Of a stretch of DNA of 34,036 bases, positions 25,733 to 33,975 are shown in pieces (position 1 is the first letter of the stretch; each line of letters starts with the position of its first letter). The stretch comes from Helicobacteraceae bacterium (GTDB taxonomy: Bacteria; Campylobacterota; Campylobacteria; Campylobacterales; Sulfurimonadaceae): assembly GCA_027052175.1 (NCBI GenBank), contig JALUFE010000083.1, positions 1 through 34,036 on the forward strand, given 5' to 3'. The notes beneath the pieces are model-generated. The model had not been told where the DNA came from, did not search any database, and saw nothing but the letters and a program-made list of their open reading frames with translations. The position numbers and the translations under genes were made by a program.

Positions 25733-25954
25733 ATGACAGTAGTTAGACTTACTCGTATGGGTAGAAAAAAGCAGCCGTTTTATCGTATCGTCGTAACAGA
25801 CAGTAGAAAAAGAAGAGATGGTGGTTGGATCGAGAAACTCGGTTGGTACAATCCTATGACAAAAGAGATCAAGTTCGATGAAGAGAGACTTGCATACTGG
25901 ATGGGTGTAGGTGCTAAACTTAGCGACAGAGTGAAAAAGATCACCGGTAAATAG
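25733..25954 (+). CDS. rpsP: 30S ribosomal protein S16
   Basis: A 73-residue protein of the small ribosomal subunit. Typical sequence: [20 protein letters not shown] at the start, [19 protein letters not shown] in the middle. A longer in-frame ATG at 25640 lies in the leader and adds 31 residues with no family match; the ATG at 25733 has an AAAGGAA Shine-Dalgarno and the right N-terminus. First gene of the rpsP-khpA-rimM-trmD-rplS operon. Confidence 0.97.
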   Translation: MTVVRLTRMGRKKQPFYRIVVTDSRKRRDGGWIEKLGWYNPMTKEIKFDEERLAYWMGVGAKLSDRVKKITGK

Positions 25955-25956
25955 TC

Positions 25957-26193
25957 ATGGTCGCTGAATTTATCGCACATTTTGCCAAACTTATTGCCGC
26001 GCATCCTGAGGACATTCATGTCGAGATGGAGTCAAATGATGAGTTTGCGGAGATAACACTCTTTGCGAACCAGGCTGATGTCGGTAAGCTTATCGGTAAA
26101 GAGGGCAAGATGATCGGTGCGATAAAAACGGTTATATCAGGCTGCAAAGCCAAAGATGGTTTAAGCTATCGCATCAATGTCGAAGCCGTCTAA
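25957..26193 (+). CDS. khpA: KH-domain RNA-binding protein KhpA
   Basis: A 78-residue single KH-domain protein. The RNA-binding GxxG loop is in GKLIGKEGKMIGAIK. Such proteins bind RNA with broad specificity and are commonly encoded between rpsP and rimM, as here. It begins two bases after the rpsP stop and overlaps the rimM start by 17 bases, so the three are tightly coupled. Confidence 0.92.
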   Translation: MVAEFIAHFAKLIAAHPEDIHVEMESNDEFAEITLFANQADVGKLIGKEGKMIGAIKTVISGCKAKDGLSYRINVEAV

Positions 26194-26719
26194 AAAAGAT
26201 CTTCTTCATATCGCTACACTGGGCAAAAGTGTCGCCCTCAAAGGCGATATGAAACTCCATATCAAAACAGACTTCCCCGAACAGTTCAAAAAAAACGCCA
26301 CATTCTACATCACTCCAGACAAACAGGTAACTGTCGAGAGTGTCAACTTCCAGCGTGGTACGATCAAACTCAAAGGCTGCAACACTCCCGAAGAGGCGAA
26401 GCGCTTTACAAACGCCAAGCTTTATACGACGATAGAGCGCACCAGAGAGGAGTGCGAGCTTGAAGAGGGGCAGCACTTTTGGTTCGATATCGAAGGGTGT
26501 GATGTTTATGAAGATGGCAAGCTCCTTGGGCAAGTGGGCGAGATAGAGCGGATCTTGGATACCGACTATCTCAAGATCAAAACGGCCGAGGAGTTGGTAA
26601 CGCAAAAACTGCCAAAAAGTTTCCTGCTTCCCTATGATGATCGCTGCATCGTCACAGTCGATACCGATGCCAAAAAGATAGAAGCCGTAGGTGCATACGA
26701 TATCTTAGAGGCATCATGA
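26177..26719 (+). CDS. rimM: Ribosome maturation factor RimM
   Basis: A 180-residue 30S-assembly factor that binds S19 and helps mature the 16S rRNA head domain. The N-terminal RimM barrel starts [18 protein letters not shown], and the C-terminal PRC-barrel contains [21 protein letters not shown] and ends with [12 protein letters not shown]. It starts within khpA and overlaps trmD by four bases (ATGA at 26716). The operon position confirms the call. Confidence 0.94.
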   Translation: MSKPSKKDLLHIATLGKSVALKGDMKLHIKTDFPEQFKKNATFYITPDKQVTVESVNFQRGTIKLKGCNTPEEAKRFTNAKLYTTIERTREECELEEGQHFWFDIEGCDVYEDGKLLGQVGEIERILDTDYLKIKTAEELVTQKLPKSFLLPYDDRCIVTVDTDAKKIEAVGAYDILEAS

Positions 26720-27417
26720 GATATACATTTGTTACCCTTTTTCCCAATATCATCGAGAGCTACTTCAGCGATACGATCTTAAAACGAGCGATAGAGAAAG
26801 ATCTGATCTCGTTGGACTTTGTCAGTCCGCGCGATTTTTCGACGAACAAACACAAAAAGACCGACGATACCGCTTTTGGCGGCGGAGCTGGGATGCTGAT
26901 GACGCCCCAACCGCTTTACGATGCGCTGAGCTCCGTCAAAGAGGCCTCCCCCGATGCGCACTTTGTCTTTCTCACTCCCGTTGCCAAGCCCTTTGTGCAA
27001 AACGATGCGAAGCGACTTGCCAAAAAGGAGCATATCGTTTTTGTTAGTGGCAGATACGAGGGGATCGATGAGCGCATTATCGAGCTTTTTGCCGATGAGG
27101 TTTTCTCTATCGGGGATTATATATTGACCGGTGGAGAGTTAGCTTCGATGGTGCTGTGTGATGCCATCAGTCGTAATGTCGAAGGCGTGCTTGGCAACAG
27201 TGAATCTTTGGCAGAAGAGAGCTTCGAGGGATGGCTGCTAGAGGCTCCAAGCTTTACAAAACCGCAAAATTTTCATAACTTAACCCCACCTAAAGAATTT
27301 TTAAAGGGAAATCATAGTAAAATTCGCTCACTAAAATTCGCTCTATCAAAAAGTAAAACAAAATACTTCGCTCCAGAGCGTTATAAGCGTGCAAAATCTC
27401 TGTTTTTTACAGATTAA
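26716..27417 (+). CDS. trmD: tRNA (guanine-N1)-methyltransferase
   Basis: A 233-residue SPOUT-family enzyme making m1G37 in tRNAs, needed to keep the reading frame. Motifs include the N-terminal [29 protein letters not shown], the knot-forming [12 protein letters not shown] with catalytic-region residues, and [13 protein letters not shown]. Length is close to the family norm (about 240-255). It ends ten bases before rplS. Confidence 0.96.
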   Translation: MRYTFVTLFPNIIESYFSDTILKRAIEKDLISLDFVSPRDFSTNKHKKTDDTAFGGGAGMLMTPQPLYDALSSVKEASPDAHFVFLTPVAKPFVQNDAKRLAKKEHIVFVSGRYEGIDERIIELFADEVFSIGDYILTGGELASMVLCDAISRNVEGVLGNSESLAEESFEGWLLEAPSFTKPQNFHNLTPPKEFLKGNHSKIRSLKFALSKSKTKYFAPERYKRAKSLFFTD

Positions 27418-27426
27418 GGATATATA

Positions 27427-27786
27427 ATGAGAAACAAGTACATAGAACAGTTCGAACAAGCGCAGATCGCTGAAAAAAATATTCCAGACTTCAAAGCTGG
27501 AGATACGGTTAGACTTGCAGTTGAGATCAAAGAGGGTGACAAAACTCGTATCCAGAATTACGAGGGTGTTTGCATCGCAAAAAGAGGTCAAGGTACTTCT
27601 ACAACTATCACAGTAAGAAAGATCGGTGCGAACGGTGTCGGTATCGAGAGAATCTTCCCTCTTCATACAGATTCTATAAAAGAGATCAAAGTGATCCGCC
27701 GTGGACGTGTAAGACGTGCGAAACTTTATTACCTCAGAGGCCTTGCTGGTAAAAAAGCACGTATTCCTGAGCTTAGAAGAAAATAA
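27427..27786 (+). CDS. rplS: 50S ribosomal protein L19
   Basis: A 119-residue large-subunit protein located at the subunit interface. Characteristic parts: [46 protein letters not shown] and [22 protein letters not shown]. It closes the rpsP operon. The following gap is T-rich with no clear terminator stem. Confidence 0.97.
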   Translation: MRNKYIEQFEQAQIAEKNIPDFKAGDTVRLAVEIKEGDKTRIQNYEGVCIAKRGQGTSTTITVRKIGANGVGIERIFPLHTDSIKEIKVIRRGRVRRAKLYYLRGLAGKKARIPELRRK

Positions 27787-27867
27787 TTCTTTTAAGCTTC
27801 TCGCTTCTTCAAGTAACATATTTTTTTACAATCTCCTTTTTCTTCCTGTTTTTAATCTTCTTGATAG

Positions 27868-27873
27868 TATAAT
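27868..27873 (+). promoter_or_regulatory. -10 box before the peptidase/ATP-grasp cassette
   Basis: A perfect TATAAT (in TAGTATAATAATCCC) lies 31 bases before the M20 peptidase start. Upstream sequence is T-rich with no clear -35. It probably starts transcription of the four-gene cassette. Confidence 0.5.
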
Positions 27874-27903
27874 AATCCCACTTTTATTGTTTATGGACTG
27901 AAA

Positions 27904-29007
27904 ATGGATTATTTCGATTTTTTGCAACAAGTTGTTTCTATCAATTCCTATACTAAAAATAAAGCGGGTATCGATAATGTCGGGGCCGTTTTTGATCATC
28001 AGTTTCAATCTATCGGCTATGATACGGAAGTTTTTCAGCGAGAACTTATTGGCAATCATCGTTACTACATCTCAAATTACAATCCGGAAAAGAAGCGCAT
28101 GCTTTTGCTTGGACACCTCGATACGGTTTTTCCTCCTGGAAAGTTTGAAGAGTACAAAGAGGATGAGAAATGGGTCTATGGTCCAGGAGTTTGTGATATG
28201 AAGGGTGGTAATGTCGTAGCTCTCTGGGCGCTCAAAAGACTTCACGAAGAGAATCTTCCTATAGAAAATGTAGATGTTTTGCTTGTCAGTGACGAGGAGA
28301 CCGGGAGTGATGATTCAAAGCTTTTGACATCTGAGTTAGCTAAAAAATATGATTACTGTTTTGTCTATGAAGCGGCAGGCAAAAATATGGAAGTGGTTAG
28401 CGCCCGTAAAGGCGTGGGAACCTTCTTTATAGATATCGAAGGCAAAGCAGCACATGCAGGCAACCACTACAGCGACGGTGTCGATGCCAACCTCGAAGCG
28501 GCATACAAGATCCAAGAGCTCGTAAAACTTACCGACTTGCAAAAAGGAACAACAGTCAATGTCGGCAAGATGGAAGGCGGTATCGGTGCAAATACGATCA
28601 GCCCACATGCCCATTTGACATTTGAGATCCGTTATAAAGTGGCAAATGAGCGCGACAGAGTTTTAGAAGCAATCGAGCGAATTGTGCATACATCTTACGT
28701 CCCTGGCAGCAGGGCGATCCTCCATGGCGGCATCCAACGTGATGTGATGCAAGCAGGCGAGAAAACGATGGATCTCGTAGCAAGACTGGAGCGAGTTAGC
28801 GGACAAAGTTTGCCAACCGAAGAGCGAGGTGGTGTGAGTGATGCCAACATCGTCAGCTCTGCGGGTGTGACGACACTCGATGGCTTTGGACCATATGGTG
28901 ATGGCGATCATACGGTGCATGAGAGGGCACTCAAGAGCAGTTTCGAGAGTCGCATAGATCTCAGTTACAAACTGCTTCGACACTTTATTAAAGAGGGGGA
29001 TTTTTAA
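27904..29007 (+). CDS. M20-family zinc carboxypeptidase (CPG2-like)
   Basis: A 367-residue metallopeptidase of the M20 family, closest in style to glutamate carboxypeptidases. The two-zinc site is visible: H71 and D73 in LLGHLDTVF, D98 in GPGVCDMKGG, E131/E132 in VSDEETGS (E131 as catalytic base), E156 in FVYEAAG and the C-terminal histidine in GDHTVHE. The middle dimerisation domain starts with GIEG-like IDIEGKAAHAGNHY. M20 enzymes remove a C-terminal residue from small peptides or N-acyl amino acids; the exact substrate is unknown. No signal peptide is seen, so it is probably cytosolic. The stop TAA shares one base with the next gene's ATG, tying it to the following ATP-grasp ligase. Confidence 0.87.
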   Translation: MDYFDFLQQVVSINSYTKNKAGIDNVGAVFDHQFQSIGYDTEVFQRELIGNHRYYISNYNPEKKRMLLLGHLDTVFPPGKFEEYKEDEKWVYGPGVCDMKGGNVVALWALKRLHEENLPIENVDVLLVSDEETGSDDSKLLTSELAKKYDYCFVYEAAGKNMEVVSARKGVGTFFIDIEGKAAHAGNHYSDGVDANLEAAYKIQELVKLTDLQKGTTVNVGKMEGGIGANTISPHAHLTFEIRYKVANERDRVLEAIERIVHTSYVPGSRAILHGGIQRDVMQAGEKTMDLVARLERVSGQSLPTEERGGVSDANIVSSAGVTTLDGFGPYGDGDHTVHERALKSSFESRIDLSYKLLRHFIKEGDF

Positions 29008-29921
29008 TGGGCAAACGAAAGATCGGCATGTGGATGTATAAAAACGGCGGTGGTGAAAAAATAGCCAAAAAAATGATCAAAAAACTTAAAGAACGTGACA
29101 TCAAGGTAGTCAATGATATCAATCTCCGTCATGCGATAGCAAAAAATGATGATATCGTTTATAATGAGGTGAAAGTGAACAAACTTGATCTTTTCTTCTC
29201 GTATAACGCGGGAGAACAGACGCAGTATCAGATGTATCTTTATCAAGCTTTGGCACGTGTGATACCGACAATCAATTCTTATGAGGCGTTTGCATTGACG
29301 GAAGATAAGTTTCAAACCAATTTTTTGCTTAAAAACAATGGAGTAAGTACTCCGGAGTACAAACTGTGTCACAGGGATGACGGACATGAGCTTAAAAAAA
29401 TCATTAAAAAATGGGACAAAATGGTCTATAAGCCGACTGATGGTTGGGGCGGTGTAGGACTGACCAAGATAGAGAGTGAAGCCAACCTCGATATGCTTTT
29501 GCCGTTTTTAAACCAAATGGATTTGCGCTTTTTCTATGTCGAGAAGTTCATCGATTACGATAAGACGGACTACCGTGTCGATATCGTCGACGGGCAATTT
29601 GTTGGATGTTATGGTAGAAAAGCAGGTGGGAGTGACTGGCGTACCAATGTTACAAGCGGCGGAAGCGTTTTTTTGCGTGAGCCAAACGACGAGGTGGTCG
29701 AGCTTGCCCTTAAAGCTGCCAAGGTGTGCAATATTGATATCGCCGGTGTCGATATCATTTACGACAGAGAAAAAGAGGAGTATGTGGTTCTTGAAGTCAA
29801 CGGTATTCCTGCTTTTGCGACACCTGAGCAGGAAAAAATAGGGCTGAACTTCAATGACAAAAAGATAGATCTGATCGTCGATCTTATCGATAGAAAAACC
29901 AAAAAGAAAAAAGGAGAGTAA
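29007..29921 (+). CDS. RimK-like ATP-grasp ligase
   Basis: A 304-residue protein with an ATP-grasp fold like RimK and related carboxylate-amine ligases. Visible elements: TEDKFQTNFLLKNNGVSTP (98-116, with nucleotide-contacting K101), KPTDGWGGVG (142-151, glycine-rich ATP loop after K142), DYRVDIVDG (188-196), RTNVTSGGS (212-220), D249 and the metal-binding ExN motif E263-N265 in VLEVNGIP. This residue set looks active. Such enzymes join an acyl phosphate to an amine, often adding amino acids to peptides or proteins. Its substrates are unknown. It overlaps the M20 gene by one base and is followed after three bases by a second, different ATP-grasp gene. Confidence 0.85.
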   Translation: MGKRKIGMWMYKNGGGEKIAKKMIKKLKERDIKVVNDINLRHAIAKNDDIVYNEVKVNKLDLFFSYNAGEQTQYQMYLYQALARVIPTINSYEAFALTEDKFQTNFLLKNNGVSTPEYKLCHRDDGHELKKIIKKWDKMVYKPTDGWGGVGLTKIESEANLDMLLPFLNQMDLRFFYVEKFIDYDKTDYRVDIVDGQFVGCYGRKAGGSDWRTNVTSGGSVFLREPNDEVVELALKAAKVCNIDIAGVDIIYDREKEEYVVLEVNGIPAFATPEQEKIGLNFNDKKIDLIVDLIDRKTKKKKGE

Positions 29922-29924
29922 AAT

Positions 29925-31256
29925 ATGAATATCGTCAATAAAAAGAAAAAACTGCCAAAGATCGGGTTGTTGTATCTGGATTATGTATTACGCTTTTTCG
30001 ATAAAAGCAATTTCAAAGGATGGCCGGATAAAATTGAGACGGTCGTTTATCATTGGGGGAACGACAAAGCACGGTTTATCAACGAGGTGCGGCGCAAGGA
30101 GATCGATGTCCTTATAGGTAATATCCCAGCCACTGCTTATGAGACTTTCAAAGAGATAGCCGCAGCCCTGCCGCATGTGCGCTTCATCCCATCGATTGAG
30201 ACGCAGTTTGCCAACAAAAGTAAAGAGAACGTTACTCTTTTTGCCAAAAAGCACAATCTTTCCATCCCTCATACGGAGATTTTTTACGATAAAGAGGAGG
30301 GATACAAGTATCTTAAAACCTGCAAGTATCCACAAATTATCAAGCGAAGTTACGGACCATCTAATTATGGCGGCTATTATGTGCATAAAGTTGACAGTTA
30401 TGAAGAAGCGATAGCACTTCTTGAAGAGAAGAAGTATATGCCTATTTATACCCAGGATGCGATCCCTTTGAAATACAGCGGCGATATTCGCGTGATGCTT
30501 ATTGGTCATAAGCCTGTTTGTGCCTTTTGGCGCTTTTCCGGTGAGGGGCAGTGGATCACCAACACCTCTCAAGGCGGCAGTATGAGCTATGACAATGTTC
30601 CGATGAGTGCTTTGGAGCTGGCAGTAGAAGCGAGCAAAGCCGCCAAGGCGGAGTACTGGGCGTGTGACATTGCTATAGATGAAAACACCGACAAACCATA
30701 CATTCTTGAATGTGCGACGGCGTTTGCTGCGTTTCCGTATATTCGTGACTGGATTGGGCAGTACATTATGTGGGATCTGAGTGAGGGCAGATTCCCACTG
30801 CCGCATGTGCCGCTGTATAGCTGGGAGGAGCTTGGCAAGATCTCTCCATCGCTGCTTCGTACGATGCGCCATATCCACTTCGCCAAGTATACACCATCGG
30901 CCGACGGTGCTTATTGGCTCGAGGACAAGGGAGAGTTCGATATGGAAAAGACAGAGGAGTCCACTCCCGATGATATCCCAGACCCTATCAAGCCGGAAGA
31001 GGAGGATAAAATCCCCGAGATCGTCAAAGAGAGTGTCAAAGAGGAGGCTGAAGTTGGACCTGATGAGCAGGAGCAGTATGAACTTGAAAATGTTACACTT
31101 ACTCAACTGCTGACACTGCAAGGAATGGAGGAAGATGTCGCCGTAAAGATTAAAGAGCTTATAGACAACAAAGAGATAAGCTCTTTGGAAGATTTGAGCA
31201 AGTATGATTTCGTCTCCAAAGAGCAGCTAGACCAGTGGTCTAAATATTTCAAGTAA
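29925..31256 (+). CDS. Second ATP-grasp protein with acidic linker and helix-hairpin-helix-like tail
   Basis: A 443-residue protein. Residues about 1-300 are a diverged RimK-like ATP-grasp: IIKRSYGPSNYGGYYV (138-153) as the ATP loop, SGDIRVMLIG (185-194), NTSQGGSM (213-220), D248 and E262. Where the first ligase has ExN, this one reads ECA (262-264), so one metal-binding asparagine appears missing. Residues about 335-388 are a very acidic, proline-containing linker. The last 55 residues, with TLQGMEEDVAVKIKELIDN and SSLEDLSKYDFVS, resemble a helix-hairpin-helix module. The tail could bind nucleic acid or a protein partner. It may be a diverged ligase or a partner of the neighbouring ATP-grasp enzyme. 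The domain call for the tail is by eye. Confidence 0.78.
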   Translation: MNIVNKKKKLPKIGLLYLDYVLRFFDKSNFKGWPDKIETVVYHWGNDKARFINEVRRKEIDVLIGNIPATAYETFKEIAAALPHVRFIPSIETQFANKSKENVTLFAKKHNLSIPHTEIFYDKEEGYKYLKTCKYPQIIKRSYGPSNYGGYYVHKVDSYEEAIALLEEKKYMPIYTQDAIPLKYSGDIRVMLIGHKPVCAFWRFSGEGQWITNTSQGGSMSYDNVPMSALELAVEASKAAKAEYWACDIAIDENTDKPYILECATAFAAFPYIRDWIGQYIMWDLSEGRFPLPHVPLYSWEELGKISPSLLRTMRHIHFAKYTPSADGAYWLEDKGEFDMEKTEESTPDDIPDPIKPEEEDKIPEIVKESVKEEAEVGPDEQEQYELENVTLTQLLTLQGMEEDVAVKIKELIDNKEISSLEDLSKYDFVSKEQLDQWSKYFK

Positions 31257-31265
31257 GGGCAGCCA

Positions 31266-33851
31266 TTGAGACAGCAGTACACTTCCTATAAGGAATGCGT
31301 TGAACTTTTTTATGCGTTGGAAAAAGAGTATCCAGATCTCATAGAGGTCAATGTCATCGGAAAGACATGGGAAGAGCGCGACATCATCGAAGTGACCATT
31401 ACCAAGGATGTCCAAAACCATGTACAAAAACCGGCGCTCTTTTATACCGGGACGATCCATGCGAGAGAGTGGATAGGAATCGAACTTTCAATCCATTTTG
31501 CGAAGTATATCGTGCAGCATATCGACTACGATCCACGGCTTAACGACTATCTTGACAACGCTTCACTCTACATCGTCCCTTGTGCCAACCCGGACGGCTA
31601 TGAGTTCTCTCGAGAACATTTCAGCTTTTGGCGTAAAAACAGACGCAAAAACGCAGACGGAAGTTTTGGCGTCGATCTCAATCGTAACTTTGAAGTAGGC
31701 TTCGTTCCAAGCAAGAACACCACCTCCAATGTCTATCCCGGTCCTCATCCATTTAGTGAACCGGAAACCAGAGCGCTTCGAGACTTTTTTCTTGCACACC
31801 CCAACATCACGATAGCCCTGGACTACCACTCGCAGGGCAATGTCTTTTTCCCTGCGCACAATTTCATCCACGAAGATGCCGAAGATGCGATTGATCTCAA
31901 TCTCTTAGCCAGTAATATGGCTGAAGAGATACGAAAAGAGAGCGGCAGGGAGTACGGTATCCATATGGGCAAGCCGCCGACCCATCTTATCAGCGGCAGT
32001 GGACGAGAGTTCTACTATAACAATGGTGCGCTTGCATTGGTCGTTGAGGTGGGCAGTCGCAATATCAGTGACTATATGGAAAATATGTTAGAGAACATAG
32101 ATGAAAATATCCGAGCACTCATGTGTGCCCTCGGTGAAGTACAAAACTATCACAAGGAGCAGCGTCTCCCAAGAGTGGAGAACTTCAAAGCCTCGTTTGT
32201 CGGATCAAAAGAGGTGGAGCTGGAGTGGGAGTACGACTTGCAAGAGGATATCTACTTTGAGATCTACCGCTCCAAAAAAGAAAAAGGTTTTGCTCAAAGC
32301 TCCAACCGCATAGGCATTACAAAGCTCAAAACTTTTCGCGATCGCAATCTCAACAGCTCGACGAACTATTACTACTATATACGCGCAGTCGATAAAGCGA
32401 AGAAACTGCGCTCACCGTATGGGCAGTATCTTGGCATCCGCACTCGGCCTGCGGAAAATATGTTCTCCAAAATTCTCTATCCCGTCCCAAGTAAAATAGG
32501 CTATGTCGGTGAAAAGACAAAGCGCAACAAAGAGCACTTTGGTGTGAACTCGCTTTTTGTCGGTGTCAGCCAGAAAAAGGGTGAGTGTTATGGAGTGTGT
32601 GGATTTAGTCTGGCGAGTATCCCAGAAAATGCGAAGATAGAACTTGCTTCCATCTCCTTTTATCCGATGAATCGCGTTGCGGTGCAGGTAGAGAAGTATG
32701 GCGAGTGGCGTGTAGGACAGATGGATGAGCGTACCATCGGTGATATCAGCAGTTTCGATGAGATAAAAAATGCGAAGATGCTCAGCTATATCGATAGACC
32801 AACCCGTTCCCATCAGCTTTCACAAGGAGTGTGGAAGACCTACTATTTCGCCAAACAGGAGCGAGATGCATTGCAGCAGTCACTTTTTCGCAGAGAAGCC
32901 TATTTTAGGATGGAGGGACCGACAACGCTGCCTCTTGATCGTGCCAGTCAGTTGATGCAGTGGGATATCGGCTATGGAAAGTTCAGTGGCGGTCTTACCT
33001 ATAGACCAAAACTCGATATATCTTATACAATCAATGAAGCAAGGCTCGATATAGAGTCAGCCATGGAATTCAGCATCAATGCCGAACAGATAAAGAGGGA
33101 CCAACTCAAAGTCGGTTTTGATGTAAATGGAAATAAAGTATTTGGATGTATGAAATTTGATCTTTCCAATCTTCCTGATATGGAGAATATCGTTATTTCG
33201 GAGGCGTACATAGAGTTGACAGCACAAAAGATTCAGGCTAAATCAAGCATACGCTTTCATGTTGAGATGATCGAACCTATCGATGCAGAGATCACTTATG
33301 AAAATGTCAAAAAAAGAGAGATAGTAGAGCGCATCGGTTATGATGTCAGTGTCGCCGATATCAAAGCAAGTAGAAAACAGCGATTTGTTTTTGACAGATT
33401 TGCCATCAATGAACTTCTCAATTATTCGGAAGAACATAATAAAATTTCCTTCGTCATTACTCCTACATCGCAGACACGGCTATGTCAAACACAATATGTT
33501 AATTTTATGGATGAGAAGAAGCTGGAACGTCCATCACTTATTATAAAATACATTAAAAAAAGAAGAAATCCTCCGTCGCAAGTAGAAAATTTACGAGTCA
33601 AACTTGAAAAAGGCATTTTCAAGCTTGAATGGGAGAATCCGAAAGAAGAGGGCTTTAAGGGTGTGATTGTTGTGAAAAATGCCAACAAAGTACCGTGTAC
33701 TCCGTATGATGGACAAAAAATCTACGGTGGATGCGATAACTATACCTACGATAAGTTTGGAGACAGTAAGGTACATAAATATTATGCAGTATTTAGCTAC
33801 GATGATGTACCGAACTTTTCAGAACCTGCTGTAATAGAAGTAAATAAGTAA
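31266..33851 (+). CDS. Multidomain M14 zinc carboxypeptidase with Fn3 and DNRLRE-type domains
   Basis: An 861-residue protein. Residues 1-295 are an M14 carboxypeptidase: zinc ligands H65 and E68 (TIHAREWIG) and H188 (LDYHSQG), substrate-carboxylate residues N139/R140 (DLNRNF), and catalytic E261 (VVEVGSRN). The position matching the specificity residue of pancreatic carboxypeptidase A looks like A255, suggesting a neutral rather than charged side-chain pocket (hand alignment). Then come a fibronectin type III-like domain (about 301-395), two DNRLRE-like beta domains (about 400-595 and 600-765, the second with GCMKFDLSNLPDMENIVISE), and a final Fn3-like domain (about 767-861). No signal peptide is visible, odd for such accessory domains. 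The start is TTG at 31266 behind AAGGG, nine bases after the second ATP-grasp gene. Confidence 0.83.
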   Translation: MRQQYTSYKECVELFYALEKEYPDLIEVNVIGKTWEERDIIEVTITKDVQNHVQKPALFYTGTIHAREWIGIELSIHFAKYIVQHIDYDPRLNDYLDNASLYIVPCANPDGYEFSREHFSFWRKNRRKNADGSFGVDLNRNFEVGFVPSKNTTSNVYPGPHPFSEPETRALRDFFLAHPNITIALDYHSQGNVFFPAHNFIHEDAEDAIDLNLLASNMAEEIRKESGREYGIHMGKPPTHLISGSGREFYYNNGALALVVEVGSRNISDYMENMLENIDENIRALMCALGEVQNYHKEQRLPRVENFKASFVGSKEVELEWEYDLQEDIYFEIYRSKKEKGFAQSSNRIGITKLKTFRDRNLNSSTNYYYYIRAVDKAKKLRSPYGQYLGIRTRPAENMFSKILYPVPSKIGYVGEKTKRNKEHFGVNSLFVGVSQKKGECYGVCGFSLASIPENAKIELASISFYPMNRVAVQVEKYGEWRVGQMDERTIGDISSFDEIKNAKMLSYIDRPTRSHQLSQGVWKTYYFAKQERDALQQSLFRREAYFRMEGPTTLPLDRASQLMQWDIGYGKFSGGLTYRPKLDISYTINEARLDIESAMEFSINAEQIKRDQLKVGFDVNGNKVFGCMKFDLSNLPDMENIVISEAYIELTAQKIQAKSSIRFHVEMIEPIDAEITYENVKKREIVERIGYDVSVADIKASRKQRFVFDRFAINELLNYSEEHNKISFVITPTSQTRLCQTQYVNFMDEKKLERPSLIIKYIKKRRNPPSQVENLRVKLEKGIFKLEWENPKEEGFKGVIVVKNANKVPCTPYDGQKIYGGCDNYTYDKFGDSKVHKYYAVFSYDDVPNFSEPAVIEVNK

Positions 33852-33865
33852 TGAGGCATAAAAAG

Positions 33866-33890
33866 AGACAGCTAAAATTGTTAGCTGTCT
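33866..33890. terminator. Perfect 10-bp hairpin after the M14 gene
   Basis: AGACAGCTAA and TTAGCTGTCT form a perfect ten-pair stem with a five-base loop, 15 bases past the M14 stop. The clear T-run (CTTTTTAT) is on the minus-strand 3' side, while the plus-strand 3' side is A-rich. It may end the cassette transcript, or end antisense transcription coming from the right. Confidence 0.55.
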
Positions 33891-33962
33891 AAGAAATAGA
33901 CAAAACAAAAAAAATATTCTTGTTCTCTCTCATATTTAAGCTCCCCCTAAGCAACATTCCTC

Positions 33963-33968
33963 TATAAT
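33963..33968 (+). promoter_or_regulatory. Promoter with GC-rich discriminator, probable rRNA operon promoter
   Basis: A perfect TATAAT is followed by the C-rich stretch TCCCATCC, the kind of discriminator found at stringently controlled stable-RNA promoters. A-rich sequence about 50 bases upstream could act as an UP element. No good -35 is seen. Confidence 0.55.
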
Positions 33969-33975
33969 TCCCATC

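Noticed and set aside
29988-31121. A 377-codon open frame on the minus strand opposite the second ATP-grasp gene
   Set aside because: The composition is that of a reverse-complement shadow and the plus-strand gene is well supported.
27904-33851. Naming the peptidase/ATP-grasp cassette a polyglutamylation system
   Set aside because: RimK and CPG2 similarity suggests glutamate, but the M14 pocket position looks like alanine rather than a basic residue, and no substrate can be read from sequence.
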